NCBI GenBank assembly: GCA_017448355.1
Contig: JAFSLQ010000060.1
Location: forward strand, 62,001 to 126,000
Reading direction: 5' to 3'
DNA from: Clostridia bacterium
Lineage (GTDB): Bacteria; Bacillota; Clostridia; Christensenellales; Borkfalkiaceae
DNA: 64,000 nucleotides
Part shown: in pieces, positions 23,068 through 31,692 of the stretch
How positions within the stretch are numbered: the stretch's first letter is position 1
Layout of the letters: each line of letters opens with the position of its first letter
Translations under genes and position numbers: made by a program
The notes under the pieces: model-generated
What the model was told of the DNA's origin: nothing
Databases searched by the model: none
What the model saw: the letters and a program-made list of their open reading frames with translations, nothing else

Positions 23068-24156
23068 TTACAAGTGTTTTGCGCTCTTCGAACCGACAGA
23101 ACTCAAAATTCCCGAATCGTACGTCTTTTTAACCGTATTGTCTTCCGCGAAGTTTATTCGCGCGACTTCTAACAGTTCGTCAAGCATTTCGGTAAAGCCC
23201 GCGAGAGTATCCGAAAAGAGATAATAGGCAAGAGACCCCGGTACGGAATTTATTTCATTTAAATAGACCGTATCGTCCTTTAAGAAATAATCTATACGGA
23301 TAACGCCGTTAAATCCGAAAATATCATAAACTTTTTCGGTAATTTTTTTGATTTTATCGGATATTTTTTGCGGAATATCCGCTGGGAAAACACGCTTTCC
23401 GCTTTCATATTTATCGGCAAAAGTAAGATAATCGGTGCGACGGACGGGCATTTCGCACTCCGATACCTTTATTCCGCTAACGTTTTTATATGCCGCGCAG
23501 TTAATCTCCGTAAAATCCTTTAAGCACGGCTCGACTATCACGCGTTTACCAAACCTTAGCGCATACCCAACCGCGCGGGAAAGTTCGTCTTTGTTTTCGG
23601 CGATTTTTACGCCTATACTCGACCCCCCGAACACGGGCTTTACTATCACGGGATAATCGAACGGCAACGCCATCTCTTCAATCTGTTTAACGCTTTCGGT
23701 AAAGACGTAAGGAAGGGTTTTAACTATACCCTTTAACGCGCGCTTGGTAAGCGTTTTATCCATCGCAAGCGCCGACGGATACACGTCGGAAGACGCGTTC
23801 GCAATTCCGCTCATTTTCAGAACGCCCGCAAGGCTTCCGTCTTCGCCGCGTTCACCGTGCATACAGTTTATCGCGGCGGAAATTACGCATAACTGTTTAA
23901 ATTTTTTACCGCGCACCGCATACAAAACGTTACTGCCCGATATAAGCGACACACGCGTAAGTTTTTTATAATCAAGACGCGTAAAATTATCGGGGTCAAG
24001 AAGACTTTCGCCCGTAAACCACTCTCCCGTTCTGTCCACGTAAATCGGCACACAAGAATATGACTTATCGAGTGAATTACAAGTCAAAACTCCCGTTATT
24101 ACCGAAACGTCGTGTTCTACCGACACGCCGCCGAAAAACACCGCAATACTTTTCAT
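23068..24156 (-). CDS. ddl: D-alanine--D-alanine ligase
   Basis: 362 residues from the ATG at 24156, preceded by GGAGGTG; the upstream in-frame TTG is part of that site's context. ATP-grasp blocks: KSIAVFFGGVSVEHDVSVIT, NCMHGERGEDGSLAG, PVIVKPVFGGSSIGVKIA and YLNEINSVPGSLAYYLF. It joins two D-Ala for the peptidoglycan stem. It follows murF, the next enzyme in the pathway, by 73 bp. Confidence 0.95.
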   Translation of the reverse strand: MKSIAVFFGGVSVEHDVSVITGVLTCNSLDKSYSCVPIYVDRTGEWFTGESLLDPDNFTRLDYKKLTRVSLISGSNVLYAVRGKKFKQLCVISAAINCMHGERGEDGSLAGVLKMSGIANASSDVYPSALAMDKTLTKRALKGIVKTLPYVFTESVKQIEEMALPFDYPVIVKPVFGGSSIGVKIAENKDELSRAVGYALRFGKRVIVEPCLKDFTEINCAAYKNVSGIKVSECEMPVRRTDYLTFADKYESGKRVFPADIPQKISDKIKKITEKVYDIFGFNGVIRIDYFLKDDTVYLNEINSVPGSLAYYLFSDTLAGFTEMLDELLEVARINFAEDNTVKKTYDSGILSSVGSKSAKHL

Positions 24157-24229
24157 AAAAAAACACCTCCGCAAAATTTTTTCGCTTTGGTGTTTCGAGT
24201 TTTTATCCTGTGCCGCAAACAGCGGTTAA

Positions 24230-25906
24230 TCAGTTATAATTGTCGGGCAGGTCGTTTTCAAACAGCACGAAGTCGCCTTCTTTTACTATTCCGTTAAGCA
24301 AAACGTTCGCTTTGTTTAACGACTTGGCAAACAAAATATTCTCCTTGTTAAACCCGCCGTCCGTCAGTCCCGAAATAAGCATTTCGGCGTTATGCTTGCC
24401 GATAACTATGACTAAGTCGGCGTGGCGGGCAAGCGTCTTGCCGAATTCAAGGTTAACCACGTTCTCCATTTTTCCGAGTTCGACAAGCCCAGGCGTCAAT
24501 ACGATTTTTCTGCCCGAAAACGTATCTAAAACTTCCATCGCGGCGCGTATGCCGTCTTCGTTGGAATTATAACTGTCGTCTATTATGACTATATTCTTAT
24601 TATTCGGTAAAAGTTCCAGTCTGTGTTTTAGGGCGGGAATGCGGTTTACGCCCATCGCGATTTCTTCGGGGGTAAGCCCGATTTTATACGCTACCGCCGC
24701 CGCAAGGCAGATGTTCGATACGCTGTGGCGACCTAACAGCACGGTGCAACACTTGACGGGCTTTTCGCCGTTTATATGAAGATTAAAACTCATACCGCGC
24801 TCGTCTGTCGTTATGTCGGTAGCGTAAGCGAAGTTGCCTTCTTTATTTATGCCCGCCGAATATTTTTCGCCGTTAAATCTGTTAAAAAGTTCCTTTGCCC
24901 CTTCGCTTTCCGAAGAGAAAAACCCTACGCCATTTTCCGTCAAGCCTTCAAACAGTTCAAACTTGGTATTCTTTATCGTTTCAATCGAACCGAAGGATTC
25001 AAGGTGTTGGTTATTTATGCCCGTAAGCACGGCGACGCTCGGTTTTATCATATCGGCGAGTTCTTTTATGTCGCCCTTGTTTCTTGCGCCCATTTCGGCA
25101 ATGAAAATATCGTGCGTACTGTCAAGCCCCTTAACGGTCAGTGCGATGCCCATAGGCGTATTAAAAGAGTTCGGCGTAGACAGTACCCTGAATTTTTGCG
25201 AAAGCACGGTGTTTAAAATTTCCTTAACGCTGGTTTTGCCGAAACTTCCCGTAATGCCTATTTTAATGACGTCCGCAGAATCGAGTTTAGCGGTGGCTTT
25301 CAGTACAATATGCTTTTTTATCGCATTTTCAAACGGTTCGTTGATAAGATACGCTAAAAACAGCACGTACGGCGATAAAAGCGGTATAAGACAAATAGGC
25401 GCGTACCTTAAAACGCCCACGACTTCGTCGCCGATAGAATACGCGATAAAATTGACCAAAACTATTATCCCGAAAGTTAAAAGAGTTAAAATTATCTCGT
25501 AAGTTATGCAAAGCCTGACAAGACGTTTTGTCTTTTTAAGCGGGAGTTTTGCGTTTACGTTGCGTTCGGAATCGATATAAAGCGAAACGAACAGCACGTA
25601 AGACAAAAACCCCATATACGAAGTTATCGTATTGCCTACGACGCTTAAAAAACACACGCTTAAAAGGCAAAAGAACAATAGCCCCAAAAGGCACAGCAGC
25701 ATAAGGCGCGAAAGATATGGCGTTTCGGGATTCAACAGCCATTTAAAGTACCGTTTGCCACGATAACCGCTTTGCTGCATAACGAGTAAAAACTTACTCG
25801 ACGCAAAAAACAAAAGCGCGCCGTTAATCAGCGATATGCCTATAATCAAATAAAGAGTATAACCGGAAAACAATTCGGAAAAACTACCGAGACCTATCGG
25901 AAACAT
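24230..25906 (-). CDS. murF: Membrane-fused MurF-type Mur ligase
   Basis: 558 residues. Roughly the first 185 form five hydrophobic segments (about 13-33, 63-85, 92-110, 127-150, 163-185). The Mur ligase follows: KIGITGSFGKTSVKEIL is the ATP loop, IAEMGARNKGDIKELA and TGINNQHLESFGS the central block, and IDDSYNSNEDGIRAAM the C-terminal one, all of MurF type. MurF adds D-Ala-D-Ala to the UDP-MurNAc peptide. The neighbouring ddl supports this substrate. The membrane part is extra relative to classical soluble MurF (about 450 residues). Confidence 0.85.
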   Translation of the reverse strand: MFPIGLGSFSELFSGYTLYLIIGISLINGALLFFASSKFLLVMQQSGYRGKRYFKWLLNPETPYLSRLMLLCLLGLLFFCLLSVCFLSVVGNTITSYMGFLSYVLFVSLYIDSERNVNAKLPLKKTKRLVRLCITYEIILTLLTFGIIVLVNFIAYSIGDEVVGVLRYAPICLIPLLSPYVLFLAYLINEPFENAIKKHIVLKATAKLDSADVIKIGITGSFGKTSVKEILNTVLSQKFRVLSTPNSFNTPMGIALTVKGLDSTHDIFIAEMGARNKGDIKELADMIKPSVAVLTGINNQHLESFGSIETIKNTKFELFEGLTENGVGFFSSESEGAKELFNRFNGEKYSAGINKEGNFAYATDITTDERGMSFNLHINGEKPVKCCTVLLGRHSVSNICLAAAVAYKIGLTPEEIAMGVNRIPALKHRLELLPNNKNIVIIDDSYNSNEDGIRAAMEVLDTFSGRKIVLTPGLVELGKMENVVNLEFGKTLARHADLVIVIGKHNAEMLISGLTDGGFNKENILFAKSLNKANVLLNGIVKEGDFVLFENDLPDNYN

Positions 25907-25915
25907 AATTATTAT

Positions 25916-26653
25916 TTACGAGAGTAAAAACTCTTTTACCTCCATATTGAATTTATTCGGCTTATCGATAAAGCAAAAATGCCCTGCGTTTTCAAGCACG
26001 ATAAGTTTACTGTTTTTTATGCCTGTGTTTAATCGTTTTGCCATATAAAGCGGTGTTTCTTTATCGTTTTTGCCGAAAATTATAAGCGTTTTGTTATCTA
26101 TATCCTTTAACCTGTCGTCGAGATGAAAAGACACGATTTTTTTAAAACTCTCTTTCATTACGGGAGAAAGCGCGTTATAATCTTTTGAATAAAATTTTGT
26201 CAGTTTTTCGCGCGAAATAAACCGTTTTAAAATATTGAACGCCGTTTTTTTGACGGTTTTTGTAATTGTGGGTTTAGGCTTTAATCCCGCCGCGCCCGTT
26301 AAAACGAGTTTATCGAACAGCCCTTTATCTTCGCTTGCCGCTTTAATCGCAATCCGCGCCCCGAAAGAGTGGGCGATGACCGTCGGGCGTTTAAGATTTT
26401 TAGCGTAAATATACTCTTTGACTTTGCTCACGTAGTCGTCAAGCGAATACGGAAACGGCATATCGGGATTATCGCCAAACCCCGTCAAATCGGGTGCATA
26501 AACGTTAAAATCCCTTTCAAAAAACCGCGTCTGGTAATAAAAACTTTTACCGCTTGATAAATATCCGTGCAAAAACAACAAATCCTTGGTATAAGCCTTG
26601 CCGTCTTTAATATTATAACTCCTTTTTAAGCACAACCGCGTTTTCGCCGTCAA
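25916..26653 (-). CDS. Alpha/beta hydrolase
   Basis: Up to 245 residues. KDLLFLHGYLSSGKSFYY is the oxyanion block, IAHSFGARIAI the nucleophile elbow with Ser, and ENAGHFCFIDKP supplies His. Substrate unknown. The given ATG overlaps rimI by 41 bp and lacks a ribosome site. A good AAGGAG stands 7 bp before an ATT codon at 26611, right after the rimI stop, so translation may start there. It sits 9 bp before murF in the ribU-tsaEB-rimI-murF-ddl unit. Confidence 0.75.
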   Translation of the reverse strand: MTAKTRLCLKRSYNIKDGKAYTKDLLFLHGYLSSGKSFYYQTRFFERDFNVYAPDLTGFGDNPDMPFPYSLDDYVSKVKEYIYAKNLKRPTVIAHSFGARIAIKAASEDKGLFDKLVLTGAAGLKPKPTITKTVKKTAFNILKRFISREKLTKFYSKDYNALSPVMKESFKKIVSFHLDDRLKDIDNKTLIIFGKNDKETPLYMAKRLNTGIKNSKLIVLENAGHFCFIDKPNKFNMEVKEFLLS

Positions 26654-27053
26654 AATAGTATTTTTTTCTCACCGAAAGTTTACTAAATCCCATAGACAGA
26701 TATAATTTTTCGGCAACGAAATTACTCTCGCGTACTTCCAGAAAAAGTGTTTTAGCGCCATTTTTTGCAGCGCTTTCTATAAACTTTATAATAAGCGCCT
26801 TTCCTATCCCCTGTCCGCGGAAAGTTTTTTCAACGAACAAATCTTCTAAATCGGCAGTATCGACGTGCATAGAAAAGGTTATAAAGCCGACGGGAGTAAT
26901 TTTGCCGTCTGTTTTTTCTTCCGCGATAAACCCGTAAAAATTCCCCGCACGGAAAGCGGATAAAAGCATCTCCTCGTTCCAGGCGTCGGGAAAATCTTTA
27001 CAAGCGCAGGTCAAAAAACCGACGTCGCTTTTCGTTAAAGGTCGCACGGTCAT
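26613..27053 (-). CDS. rimI: Ribosomal protein S18 alanine N-acetyltransferase
   Basis: 146 residues of the GNAT fold: VDTADLEDLFVEKTFRGQGI then GKALIIKFIESAAKNGA form the acetyl-CoA loop, and LEVRESNFVAEKLYLSMGF is the RimI-type C-terminal block. RimI acetylates the N-terminus of S18. It overlaps tsaB by 4 bp, a common Firmicute order tsaE-tsaB-rimI. Confidence 0.88.
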   Translation of the reverse strand: MTVRPLTKSDVGFLTCACKDFPDAWNEEMLLSAFRAGNFYGFIAEEKTDGKITPVGFITFSMHVDTADLEDLFVEKTFRGQGIGKALIIKFIESAAKNGAKTLFLEVRESNFVAEKLYLSMGFSKLSVRKKYYFDGENAVVLKKEL

Positions 27054-27652
27054 CTGCCTTCTTCCGCCTGACTTTTTCTGACGTATAGCGGCGTAAGAGA
27101 ATTTATATCGTCGGTAATTTCCGCCTTTTTAAACTCTATCGCGCGGATAAATCCCTTAACGCACGAAACGACTTCGGTATTAATCCCCGCCAAGCACTCG
27201 CTTGAAACGAAGGTAAAATCTTTATATTCTATAAGTTCGTCCTTTAACACATATTTTGCTTCGCCCGCGACGCCGTTAACGTATGGGCATACGTAATAAC
27301 CGTTGTGTTTTGCGTCTATTATCGCCAGCACTCTTTCGCTATCCTTATTGTATGCTAAGGTATCGAAAGAAGTTATTCTTAAAATCGGTTTTTTATTCGC
27401 GAACGCAAGCGCCTTGACCGTCGAAACGCCTATTCTTATACCCGTAAACGAACCCGCCCCCACCGTGCACGCAAAAAAGTCCACGCTAGATAGTTGCATA
27501 TTTGCCCGCACTAGCATATTTTCTATTTCCGTCATTATCTTCACGGAGTGAAACACCCCGCAGTCCTTATCGAAAAACTCGTAAACTTTTCCGTCTTTAC
27601 TGATAAGTACGGTCAAATGTTTTCCGCTCGTGTCAACTGCAAGATAGTTCAT
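27050..27652 (-). CDS. tsaB: tRNA threonylcarbamoyladenosine biosynthesis protein TsaB
   Basis: 200 residues from the ATG at 27652, which overlaps the tsaE stop (ATGA). MNYLAVDTSGKHLTVLI and GAGSFTGIRIGVSTVKALAF are diagnostic of this inactive ASKHA homologue of TsaD. With TsaD, TsaE and TsaC it makes the t6A base of ANN-decoding tRNAs. It overlaps rimI by 4 bp. Confidence 0.93.
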   Translation of the reverse strand: MNYLAVDTSGKHLTVLISKDGKVYEFFDKDCGVFHSVKIMTEIENMLVRANMQLSSVDFFACTVGAGSFTGIRIGVSTVKALAFANKKPILRITSFDTLAYNKDSERVLAIIDAKHNGYYVCPYVNGVAGEAKYVLKDELIEYKDFTFVSSECLAGINTEVVSCVKGFIRAIEFKKAEITDDINSLTPLYVRKSQAEEGR

Positions 27653-28047
27653 AGTTCTATTATCCTTTCGTTCGTGTTTTCGGTTTTCGTTATACGCACC
27701 GTCTTCAAGTTTTCGGGCAGAACGTCCGCAATGTTTTCCGCCCACTCGATAATACAGATATTGTCGCCGCCGAAGTAATCGGTAAGCCCCAAGGCTTCCG
27801 CGTCTTCGCCACTCGTTAATCGGTAGCAGTCGTAATGGTAAATAAGGTCGCCGTACACGTTTAAATACGCATAAGTAGGACTGACTACTCCGCTTAAATT
27901 AAAATACGCCGCAACGCCTTTCGTAAACGCGGTTTTCCCTGCCCCCAAATCGCCGCAAAGAACGACTACGTCGCCCTTTTGTAGCGTTTCGGCGTACTTT
28001 TTCGCAATATTAAAAGTATCCTGTTCGGATTTAGATATATATTTCAT
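27649..28047 (-). CDS. tsaE: tRNA threonylcarbamoyladenosine biosynthesis ATPase TsaE
   Basis: 132 residues with the Walker A loop LCGDLGAGKTAFTKG, SPTYAYLNVY and IYHYDCYRL, all typical. TsaE drives turnover of the TsaBD complex. It overlaps ribU and tsaB by 4 bp each, so the three are translationally coupled. Confidence 0.94.
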   Translation of the reverse strand: MKYISKSEQDTFNIAKKYAETLQKGDVVVLCGDLGAGKTAFTKGVAAYFNLSGVVSPTYAYLNVYGDLIYHYDCYRLTSGEDAEALGLTDYFGGDNICIIEWAENIADVLPENLKTVRITKTENTNERIIEL

Positions 28048-28625
28048 TGCTTTTCTATTGTATCATTTTCGGGCGCGGACTGCAAGTTGATTTTCTTAAA
28101 CAACCAAGAAACTCTTTTATAAAGTACAAACACTATCGCACTTACGGCAAAGCCCTTTATTAAATTGAAAAATATTATATAATACCAAACGCTGTTAAAC
28201 ACCGCGACCGCGCTATCGCCCATATACAGCGGAAACATTATAAACCTATTAGAAACAAGTGCCGCCGCCGTCATAGCAAAAACGCCCGCAATAAGTGTAA
28301 TTATTACCACAGGTAAACCCTTCTTAAAGTGATAAACGACGGTAGGAATAACGATAAGCGAAGTTATTATCAAAAAATTCGCTATTTCGCCGACGCCGCC
28401 CGTGCCGCTTCCCATAATAAAACGTATAAGTTCTTTTATGGCGCAGATTATAATGCCGGCAATCGGACCGTACATAAATCCGCCGAGAAGAATAAATACG
28501 GCGGAAAAATCGAGTTTCAAAAAAGGCGCTGCGGGGAATATAGGAAATTCCAACAGCGACACGACGAACGACAGCGCGGAAAAAAGCGCGATACCTACCG
28601 TTTTTTGAGTTAAAGTTTTCTGCAT
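28044..28625 (-). CDS. ribU: Riboflavin ECF transporter substrate-binding subunit
   Basis: 193 residues with six predicted hydrophobic segments. FPAAPFLKLDFSAVFILLGG and YGPIAGIIICAIKELIRFIM are conserved RibU blocks. It binds riboflavin in the membrane and needs the shared ECF energising module, not seen in the window. The FMN riboswitch and terminator directly upstream confirm the substrate. It starts the tsaE-tsaB-rimI-hydrolase-murF-ddl gene string. Confidence 0.93.
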   Translation of the reverse strand: MQKTLTQKTVGIALFSALSFVVSLLEFPIFPAAPFLKLDFSAVFILLGGFMYGPIAGIIICAIKELIRFIMGSGTGGVGEIANFLIITSLIVIPTVVYHFKKGLPVVIITLIAGVFAMTAAALVSNRFIMFPLYMGDSAVAVFNSVWYYIIFFNLIKGFAVSAIVFVLYKRVSWLFKKINLQSAPENDTIEKQ

Positions 28626-28629
28626 AAAA

Positions 28630-28654
28630 AAACGCTCCTATATATGGGGCGTTT
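28630..28654 (-). terminator. Expression-platform hairpin of the FMN riboswitch
   Basis: Minus strand stem AAACGCCCC and AGGAGCGTT followed by seven T just before the ribU ATG. It contains the AGGAG ribosome site, so it may block transcription, translation, or both. Confidence 0.75.
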
Positions 28655-28694
28655 AAAATCTTTGCCACGCGAAAACCCGCGCGAAAATTTTAAC

Positions 28695-28802
28695 TCTTTT
28701 TCCGTCCGGACTATACCGTCGGTCAAGGAATTTCACCTTGTCAACCTTAAATAAGGCTCGCAGACTATACTGCCGGTGGGGAATTTCGCCCCGCCCCAAA
28801 GA
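28695..28802 (-). ncRNA. FMN riboswitch (RFN element)
   Basis: Minus strand carries the RFN hallmarks in order: GGGGCGGGGCGAAATTCCCC, ACCGGC.GT, GTCTGCGAGCC, CTTGACCGACGGTATAGTCC, GGACGG. It precedes ribU; FMN binding should reduce riboflavin uptake. Confidence 0.95.
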
Positions 28803-28844
28803 ATTAACTATATTGTATACCTGTTACCCGCTTTTGTAAAGCGT

Positions 28845-29792
28845 TTAAGAGAGTTTTACGCCGGCTATTTTAAATTCCGTAAAAAGTTCTTCGGCAATTC
28901 TCTCGGCGTACGGCGTTATAATACCGTCCGCGCCGTCTTTTATCAGCGTTTGAACGCCCCATACGTTTTCGACGTTCGCCATAACTTTTACGGCGATTTT
29001 GCCTTTAACAGCCGCTATCTCTTTCATTTTGGCGGATAGTTTACTTTCGGAAACGTTCCCGAATAAAAATGCCACGTAGTTAAAACCCGCCTTTTCCGCC
29101 ACGTGTAAAAAACGCTTAATATCGTCTTTATTAAGGTCTTCCCCGCTGACGGCGACGCCCTTAGCGACGCCTTTAATCCTGCCGATTTTTCGAAACTGCT
29201 TTTTAAACGCCGCGGCGTTGTCGTTATTTATTTCCGTGACGTTAAATACGGTAAGCACCCCGTCTACGCCCTTCTTTACGGAATTTTTGATTTCAGAAAG
29301 TTTAACCTTAAAAGACGCTTCGCCGAACGGAAAATCCACTACTGTCGAAACTTTTATTTGTGCTTTATTTTCTAATTTATAGGCAAGGTCAGTTAAGTAT
29401 GCGGGCGATACGGCAATTTCGCTAAGCCCCGATATTTCCGCGTTTTTAACAAGCGATTTCATCTCTGAACCCGTAAGCCCGTACCGTACCACCGCGCGCG
29501 AAATTTTGGACATTATTTTCCGTATTTCGTAAAGTTTACACTCTTCTAAAAGTGCGTCTTTGTCCGTGCATAAAATTTCGGCAAGCCTATAAAAATCCGA
29601 TACGTCTTCTAACTTTTCACTTTTTTCGGTTTTTTCTTCTTTTTCAGCGGATAAAATCTTCGCGTCTTTTGCTACCGCTAACTCTTTTTCGGCACTTTCT
29701 TCAACCTGTTCGGTAAATAATTTTGTTTCGGCGTTTATAATTTCCGCCTTAACGTCTTCTTTTTCACGTTTTTTTGTTTTAATCCAGAACAT
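28845..29792 (-). CDS. DeoC-like TIM-barrel protein with lost catalytic residues
   Basis: 315 residues. An 80-residue Glu/Lys-rich N-terminus, probably unstructured or coiled, precedes a deoxyribose-phosphate aldolase-like barrel: SEIAVSPAYLTDLAYKL, VVDFPFGEASFKVKLSEI and IAVKVMANVENVWGVQTLI. By eye alignment, the Schiff-base Lys strand (usual FIKTSTG) reads YVAFLFG and the Asp of EIDMVIN is replaced, while the second Lys remains (KVMANVEN). I infer a non-aldolase role. A single-gene unit divergent from a small membrane protein. Confidence 0.6.
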   Translation of the reverse strand: MFWIKTKKREKEDVKAEIINAETKLFTEQVEESAEKELAVAKDAKILSAEKEEKTEKSEKLEDVSDFYRLAEILCTDKDALLEECKLYEIRKIMSKISRAVVRYGLTGSEMKSLVKNAEISGLSEIAVSPAYLTDLAYKLENKAQIKVSTVVDFPFGEASFKVKLSEIKNSVKKGVDGVLTVFNVTEINNDNAAAFKKQFRKIGRIKGVAKGVAVSGEDLNKDDIKRFLHVAEKAGFNYVAFLFGNVSESKLSAKMKEIAAVKGKIAVKVMANVENVWGVQTLIKDGADGIITPYAERIAEELFTEFKIAGVKLS

Positions 29793-29882
29793 ACCCTACC
29801 TTTTCCGTAAAATCCAACTTTTTTTTACAAACAGTTTGCAAATTCCCGCCATATAAAATGATACTATATTCACGGTGATACT

Positions 29883-30128
29883 ATGAACAATATCCCTGTT
29901 TCCCTGTTTTTAGGACCGCTTTTTATTATCGCTCTGTTTATTTTATGCCTTGTAACCGTTGCGGGAATAAAAATTCTGTATCTTTATATAAAGCGCACGC
30001 CCGTAAAGGAAAAACCCGCTGTCGCGCGGACTAAGCCGCCATCGCCTGCCGTTTCAAATAAACCCGTCCGCAGCATCGAGATCAATCCCGACGAAGTCGA
30101 TAAAATCTACGTTAAAAAAATATCCTGA
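29883..30128 (+). CDS. Small single-pass membrane protein
   Basis: 81 residues. Hydrophobic segment about 8-34 (FLGPLFIIALFILCLVTVAG) followed by a basic Pro-rich cytoplasmic tail ending EINPDEVDKIYVKKIS. No family recognised. It ends 3 bp before the stop of the convergent rsfS gene. Confidence 0.6.
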   Translation: MNNIPVSLFLGPLFIIALFILCLVTVAGIKILYLYIKRTPVKEKPAVARTKPPSPAVSNKPVRSIEINPDEVDKIYVKKIS

Positions 30129-30131
30129 TGT

Positions 30132-30458
30132 TTAGTTTTTATCCTGCCAAAGCGCTTCTAAATGATAGAAAAGCCGCGTTTCATCGTTAAACACGTGGAC
30201 TATTACGTCGCCGTAATCGATGACCGCCCACCTGCCTTCACGTGCGCCTTCTTCGCGGATAGGCGAAACGCCTTCTTTATCGAGTTCTTCTTCCACGCTG
30301 TCTATAAGCGAACGCGTATGCGTCATCGACCTGCCGCTCGCTATAACGAAAAAGTCCGCGACTTCCGTTTTTCCCCTTAAATCTATAATCTTAACGTCTT
30401 CCGCCTTGTGCGCGGAAAGTATCGCGCTGACCTTTTCCGCAAAATCTTTTGCTTCCAT
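30132..30458 (-). CDS. rsfS: Ribosomal silencing factor RsfS
   Basis: 108 residues. Diagnostic blocks are VADFFVIASGRSMTHTRSLI, REEGAREGRWAVIDYGDVIV and FYHLEALWQD. RsfS binds L14 on the large subunit and stops subunit joining in starvation. It is 9 bp after the nadD-yqeK gene, the usual Firmicute order. Confidence 0.95.
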   Translation of the reverse strand: MEAKDFAEKVSAILSAHKAEDVKIIDLRGKTEVADFFVIASGRSMTHTRSLIDSVEEELDKEGVSPIREEGAREGRWAVIDYGDVIVHVFNDETRLFYHLEALWQDKN

Positions 30459-30467
30459 ACTAACTCC

Positions 30468-31601
30468 TTATTTTTTTAAATAATATTCGTACGCCGATAG
30501 CGTTTCTATGAAAATCGGCTGTCTTTTATTGATTAAATGCAGCGTTTCTTCCTTTAAGCAAAGCCTAAAACAACTCTCGAAATCCTTTTCGTACTCCCGC
30601 CGCAAAACGTCCACACCGTCGTAAACGCGCCCTTCTTCTATCATATCCGCAACGAAAATAAGTTTAGCAAGAGTACTCATTTCGGCTTTACCCGAAGTAT
30701 GATAGCGTATTGCGTCTAAAATCTCTTCATCGTCAATCCCCAGCACTTTCTCGGCGACGAACGCGCCCAAAAACGCGTGCACAACGGGCGGCGGAACGTT
30801 TTCAGGCAAATTAAAGCCCTTGTAATCTCTGTAATCGTCGTATTTTGCGCAGTCGTGAAGTGTGGCGGCAAGACGCACCTTCTCGTAATCGAGATTTAAT
30901 TCCTTCGCTTTTTTAAGCGCGCAAATAACGACGTTCGCCGTATGAATAACCCGCTTTAACGGCAACTTTTCAAGAATATAGCTTTGGTATTTATCCGGGG
31001 GATAAACGCCGTTTTCCTTTATATATGAAAAAACTTCGTCGCTTATCCCGTCGGGTTTAATCCCGAACGCCAGCCGCGTGCGTATTTCAGTAGAAGAAAT
31101 ATCCTTGCCGACGTAATTAAGAAGAGTAAAATCTTTATTGAAAGTATCTTTAAAATATTTTCTTTCGGCGGCTATATCCAAGGAATAACCTTCGCGCAAA
31201 ACTACCGCTAGGTCAGCGCAAGCAAGTATACGTTCGGGGTTTTTCCAGGTCTTAAAATCTTTCAGCATATCCCCGCCGACAAGCATAAAAAGTCGGGCGT
31301 TCGGGTATTCCTTTCTAAAATGTTCCGCCGTAATAAACGAGTAACTTTTACCGCCGTTTTCTATCTCGTAATCGGAAATTTCGGTCTTTTCTGATAGTTT
31401 CGCATTTCCCTTAAAGGCGATTTTAAGCATATTTATTCTGTCCGCGCTTTTGGCGGGCGAAACGTTTTTATGCGGCGGCAAAAAAGTCGGCACTATAAAG
31501 ATTTTATCAAGTTTAAGTTCTTTTACGGCGGCGGCAACGGTTAAAACGTGTTCATTATGCACGGGATTAAAAGTACCGCCGAAAAACGCAATTCTCTCCA
31601 C
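30468..31601 (-). CDS. nadD: NadD-YqeK fusion: nicotinate-nucleotide adenylyltransferase plus HD phosphohydrolase
   Basis: 377 residues, about the sum of NadD and YqeK. Residues 1-190 are NadD: IAFFGGTFNPVHNEH and DISSTEIRTRLAFG. Residues about 200-377 are an HD domain: RVIHTANVVICAL, AATLHDCAKYDDYRDY and VADMIEEGR, as in YqeK diadenosine tetraphosphate hydrolase. So NAD synthesis and Ap4A removal are on one chain, where many Firmicutes have two adjacent genes. rsfS follows. Confidence 0.93.
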   Translation of the reverse strand: MERIAFFGGTFNPVHNEHVLTVAAAVKELKLDKIFIVPTFLPPHKNVSPAKSADRINMLKIAFKGNAKLSEKTEISDYEIENGGKSYSFITAEHFRKEYPNARLFMLVGGDMLKDFKTWKNPERILACADLAVVLREGYSLDIAAERKYFKDTFNKDFTLLNYVGKDISSTEIRTRLAFGIKPDGISDEVFSYIKENGVYPPDKYQSYILEKLPLKRVIHTANVVICALKKAKELNLDYEKVRLAATLHDCAKYDDYRDYKGFNLPENVPPPVVHAFLGAFVAEKVLGIDDEEILDAIRYHTSGKAEMSTLAKLIFVADMIEEGRVYDGVDVLRREYEKDFESCFRLCLKEETLHLINKRQPIFIETLSAYEYYLKK

Positions 31602-31692
31602 GCGTTTATTATCGCATAATTTCCGCTAAAAATCAATCGTTTCGCCCGTACGGAAGTATATTTTATCGGTATCGGGGCATAATTTACACGTT

